NCBI GenBank assembly: GCA_030525945.1
Contig: JAUNDT010000005.1
Coordinates: 1-64,000 of the forward strand
DNA length: 64,000 nucleotides
Direction: 5' to 3'
From: Coriobacteriaceae bacterium
Lineage (GTDB): Bacteria > Actinomycetota > Coriobacteriia > Coriobacteriales > Coriobacteriaceae
A model generated the notes under the pieces. That model saw only the letters and a list, made by a program, of their open reading frames with translations, was not told the DNA's origin and did not search any database. Below are positions 62,095 through 64,000 of this stretch, piece by piece. Position 1 is the first letter of the stretch. Each line of letters begins with the position of its first letter. A program made the position numbers and the translations under genes.

Positions 62095-64000
62095 TAGTGG
62101 TTCCTGCCGTGGCAGTTCTTGAACTTCTTGCCGCTGCCGCACGGGCACGGGTCGTTGCGGCCCACGTTGGCGTACGGGTCACCGCTCTCGCTCTTGCGGT
62201 AGGTGCGAACGGTCGAGCCCGCGCCCGCGGCGCCCGCCTGCTCGGCAGCCTGACGCTGAACGGTCGAGGAGCCGGTGTCGCCGTCGACCTCGGCAGGGCC
62301 GCTCATGCGCGCTCCGGAAAGCGCCGGGTTCTTCTCGGACTCAATGCGGGAGCGCACGGCCTCGGGGTTCTTGAACTCGGTGTGCAGCACGGTACGCAGG
62401 TAATCCTCGTACATCGTGTCAACGAGCATCTGGAATGCACGGAAGGCCTCGGTCTTGTACTCGACGAGCGGGTCGCGCTGGCCAAAGCCGCGCAGGCCGA
62501 TGCCCTGCTTGAGATAGTCCATCTCCTGCAGGTAGCTCATCCAACGCGTGTCGATAACGCGCAGCATAACCTGGCAGTTGAGCTCGCGCATGAGGTCCTC
62601 GCCCAGACGGCCGGCCTTGGCATCGTAGACCTCCTCGACAAACGCCAGCACCTGCTTGCAGAGCTCCTCGTAGGACGCATCATCGAAGGAGGGAGCGTCC
62701 GGACGGCCGGTGAGCTCGACGACCCACTTATGCAGGCCCTCAAGGTCGCGCTCGCCGTCATGGGCGTCGACCGGGCTGAACTCGGTCACGCAGCGGTTGA
62801 TGGTGTCGGCGATGACCTCGTCGATGTGGCTCGACAGGTCCTTGCCGTCCAGGATCTTGTTGCGCTCGGCGTAGATAACCTTGCGCTGCTTGTTCATAAC
62901 GTCGTCGTACTCAAGGACGTTCTTACGCATGGAGAAGTTGATGTTCTCAACCTTGCGCTGAGCGCCCTCGACCGCCTTGGAAATCATCTTGGCCTGGATG
63001 GGCATGTCATCGGGCATCTCGGCCGTGAGCATCATGTTGGCGATCTTGTCCATACGGTCGCCGCCGAACATGCGCATGAGGTCGTCCTCGAGCGAGAGGT
63101 AGAACTGGGTCTCGCCCGGGTCGCCCTGACGGCCGGCGCGGCCGCGCAGCTGGTTGTCGATACGACGGGACTCATGACGCTCGGTGCCGATAACGGTCAG
63201 GCCGCCGGCCTCGACCACCTGCTCGTGCTCAGCACGGCACAGCTCCTTCATGCGCGGGAAGATCTCCTCGCGCTTGCGCACGATGGCGGTGAAGATCTCC
63301 TCGTCGATCTCGATGCCCTGCTTGATGAGGGCGGCGAGCGCGGAGGCGAAGCCCTCGGAGGCGCACACGTCCTGGTTTGCCGCGTCGGTGCCGGCGAGGT
63401 CCATCAGGCCCCAGTCGGTCTCCTTGAGCACGCGGTCGAGCACGTCCGACTCCAGGCCGAAGTCGTAGCCCATGAGCTCATCGCGCACCATCTCGTCGGG
63501 GTTGCCGCCCAGCAGGATGTCGGTACCACGACCGGCCATGTTCGTGGCGATGGTCACGGCGCCCAGGCGGCCGGCCTGAGCGACGATCTGGGCCTCGCGC
63601 TCGTGGAACTTGGCGTTCAGCACCTCGTGCTTGATGCCGCGCTTGTCGAGCAGGCGCGAGAGCTTCTCGGAGCTCTCGATGGACACCGTGCCCACCAGCA
63701 CCGGCTGACCGGCGGCGTGGCGAGCCTCAATCTCGGTCGCGACGGCGTTGAACTTGGCGTCGATGGTGCGGTACACCAGGTCATCGTGGTCAACACGGGC
63801 AACCGGGCGGTTGGTGGGGATCACCTGAACGGGCAGGTTGTAGATCTCGCGGAACTCGGCGTCCTCGGTAATGGCCGTACCGGTCATGCCGGAGAGCTTG
63901 TCGTAGAGGCGGAAGTAGTTCTGCAGGGTGATGGTGGCGAGCGTCTGGTTCTCCTCGCGCACGAGCACGCCCTCTTTTGCCTCGATGGCCTGATGCAGGC
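62094..64000 (-). CDS. secA: Protein translocase ATPase SecA (3' part, cut by window edge)
   Basis: The C-terminal ~635 residues are present; the N-terminal part lies beyond 64000. Visible: SGMTGTAITEDAEF, TNMAGRGTDILLGG, GTERHESRRIDNQLRGRAGRQGD, and a C-terminal zinc motif CPCGSGKKFKNCHG. Drives protein export through SecYEG. Confidence 0.96.
   Translation of the reverse strand, partial: LHQAIEAKEGVLVREENQTLATITLQNYFRLYDKLSGMTGTAITEDAEFREIYNLPVQVIPTNRPVARVDHDDLVYRTIDAKFNAVATEIEARHAAGQPVLVGTVSIESSEKLSRLLDKRGIKHEVLNAKFHEREAQIVAQAGRLGAVTIATNMAGRGTDILLGGNPDEMVRDELMGYDFGLESDVLDRVLKETDWGLMDLAGTDAANQDVCASEGFASALAALIKQGIEIDEEIFTAIVRKREEIFPRMKELCRAEHEQVVEAGGLTVIGTERHESRRIDNQLRGRAGRQGDPGETQFYLSLEDDLMRMFGGDRMDKIANMMLTAEMPDDMPIQAKMISKAVEGAQRKVENINFSMRKNVLEYDDVMNKQRKVIYAERNKILDGKDLSSHIDEVIADTINRCVTEFSPVDAHDGERDLEGLHKWVVELTGRPDAPSFDDASYEELCKQVLAFVEEVYDAKAGRLGEDLMRELNCQVMLRVIDTRWMSYLQEMDYLKQGIGLRGFGQRDPLVEYKTEAFRAFQMLVDTMYEDYLRTVLHTEFKNPEAVRSRIESEKNPALSGARMSGPAEVDGDTGSSTVQRQAAEQAGAAGAGSTVRTYRKSESGDPYANVGRNDPCPCGSGKKFKNCHGRNH

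Overview
The window is 64 kb of GC-rich, densely coded bacterial chromosome. Its gene set suggests an anaerobic actinobacterium of the class Coriobacteriia, most likely Collinsella or a close relative. Supporting signs are mixed-acid (acetate) energy genes, PTS-based sugar use, glf with an adjacent glycosyltransferase, many Ala/Pro-rich extensions on housekeeping proteins, and no phage, transposase or CRISPR genes. The genus is an inference from overall character, not from a marker gene. Nearly all genes are on the minus strand; the plus-strand exceptions are a LacI regulator, one HAD phosphatase, pta, a coiled-coil protein, a DUF45 protease-like protein and two predicted nucleases.

Layout. 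0-7 kb: an ABC-F ATPase, then the phosphate importer pstSCAB (5'-3' on minus). 7-10.6 kb: a small membrane protein, dipeptidase pepV, a HAD phosphatase and rpsA (S1). 10.8-19.3 kb: a beta-glucoside PTS locus (EIIA, EIIB and EIIC on separate genes, GH1 and GH4 phospho-glucosidases, a MupG-like protein, a DUF3284 protein and a small membrane protein), with a LacI regulator at one end. A shared 12-nt motif upstream of the regulator and at the far end of the locus marks the likely operators. 20-27 kb: HAD, an L-cysteine desulfidase-like enzyme, ndk and argGH. A short Arg-codon-rich ORF followed by an intrinsic terminator lies upstream of argG and looks like an attenuator. 27.3-31.3 kb: an amino-acid ABC importer and a Cof-type HAD. 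32-39 kb: a predicted nuclease, polA, a glycosyltransferase with glf, and pta. 39.8-45.4 kb: two tandem acetate kinases, HIT, xseB/xseA and a membrane zinc peptidase. 45.5-54.5 kb: tgt, a membrane-bound XRE regulator divergent from a coiled-coil protein, an FKBP isomerase, a uracil/xanthine permease, the DUF45 protein, a second predicted nuclease and rubredoxin. 54.7-64 kb: smpB, a TPR protein, RNase R, ftsX, ftsE, prfB and the 3' part of secA, which runs off the window.

The intergenic DNA is the striking part. At least five distinct families of palindromic or inverted repeats sit between genes. Two of them bracket the two paralogous predicted PD-(D/E)XK nucleases (31929-32948 and 52852-53832): each nuclease gene has copies of one repeat family on both sides, and the two genes have different families. 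This nuclease-plus-private-palindrome arrangement is the best candidate for an undescribed system here. A further family (three copies) has a conserved core inside long perfect arms whose sequence differs at every locus.

Throughout, starts were chosen from visible ribosome-binding sites (typically GAAAGGAG-like, 5-9 nt upstream). No database search or folding program was run.
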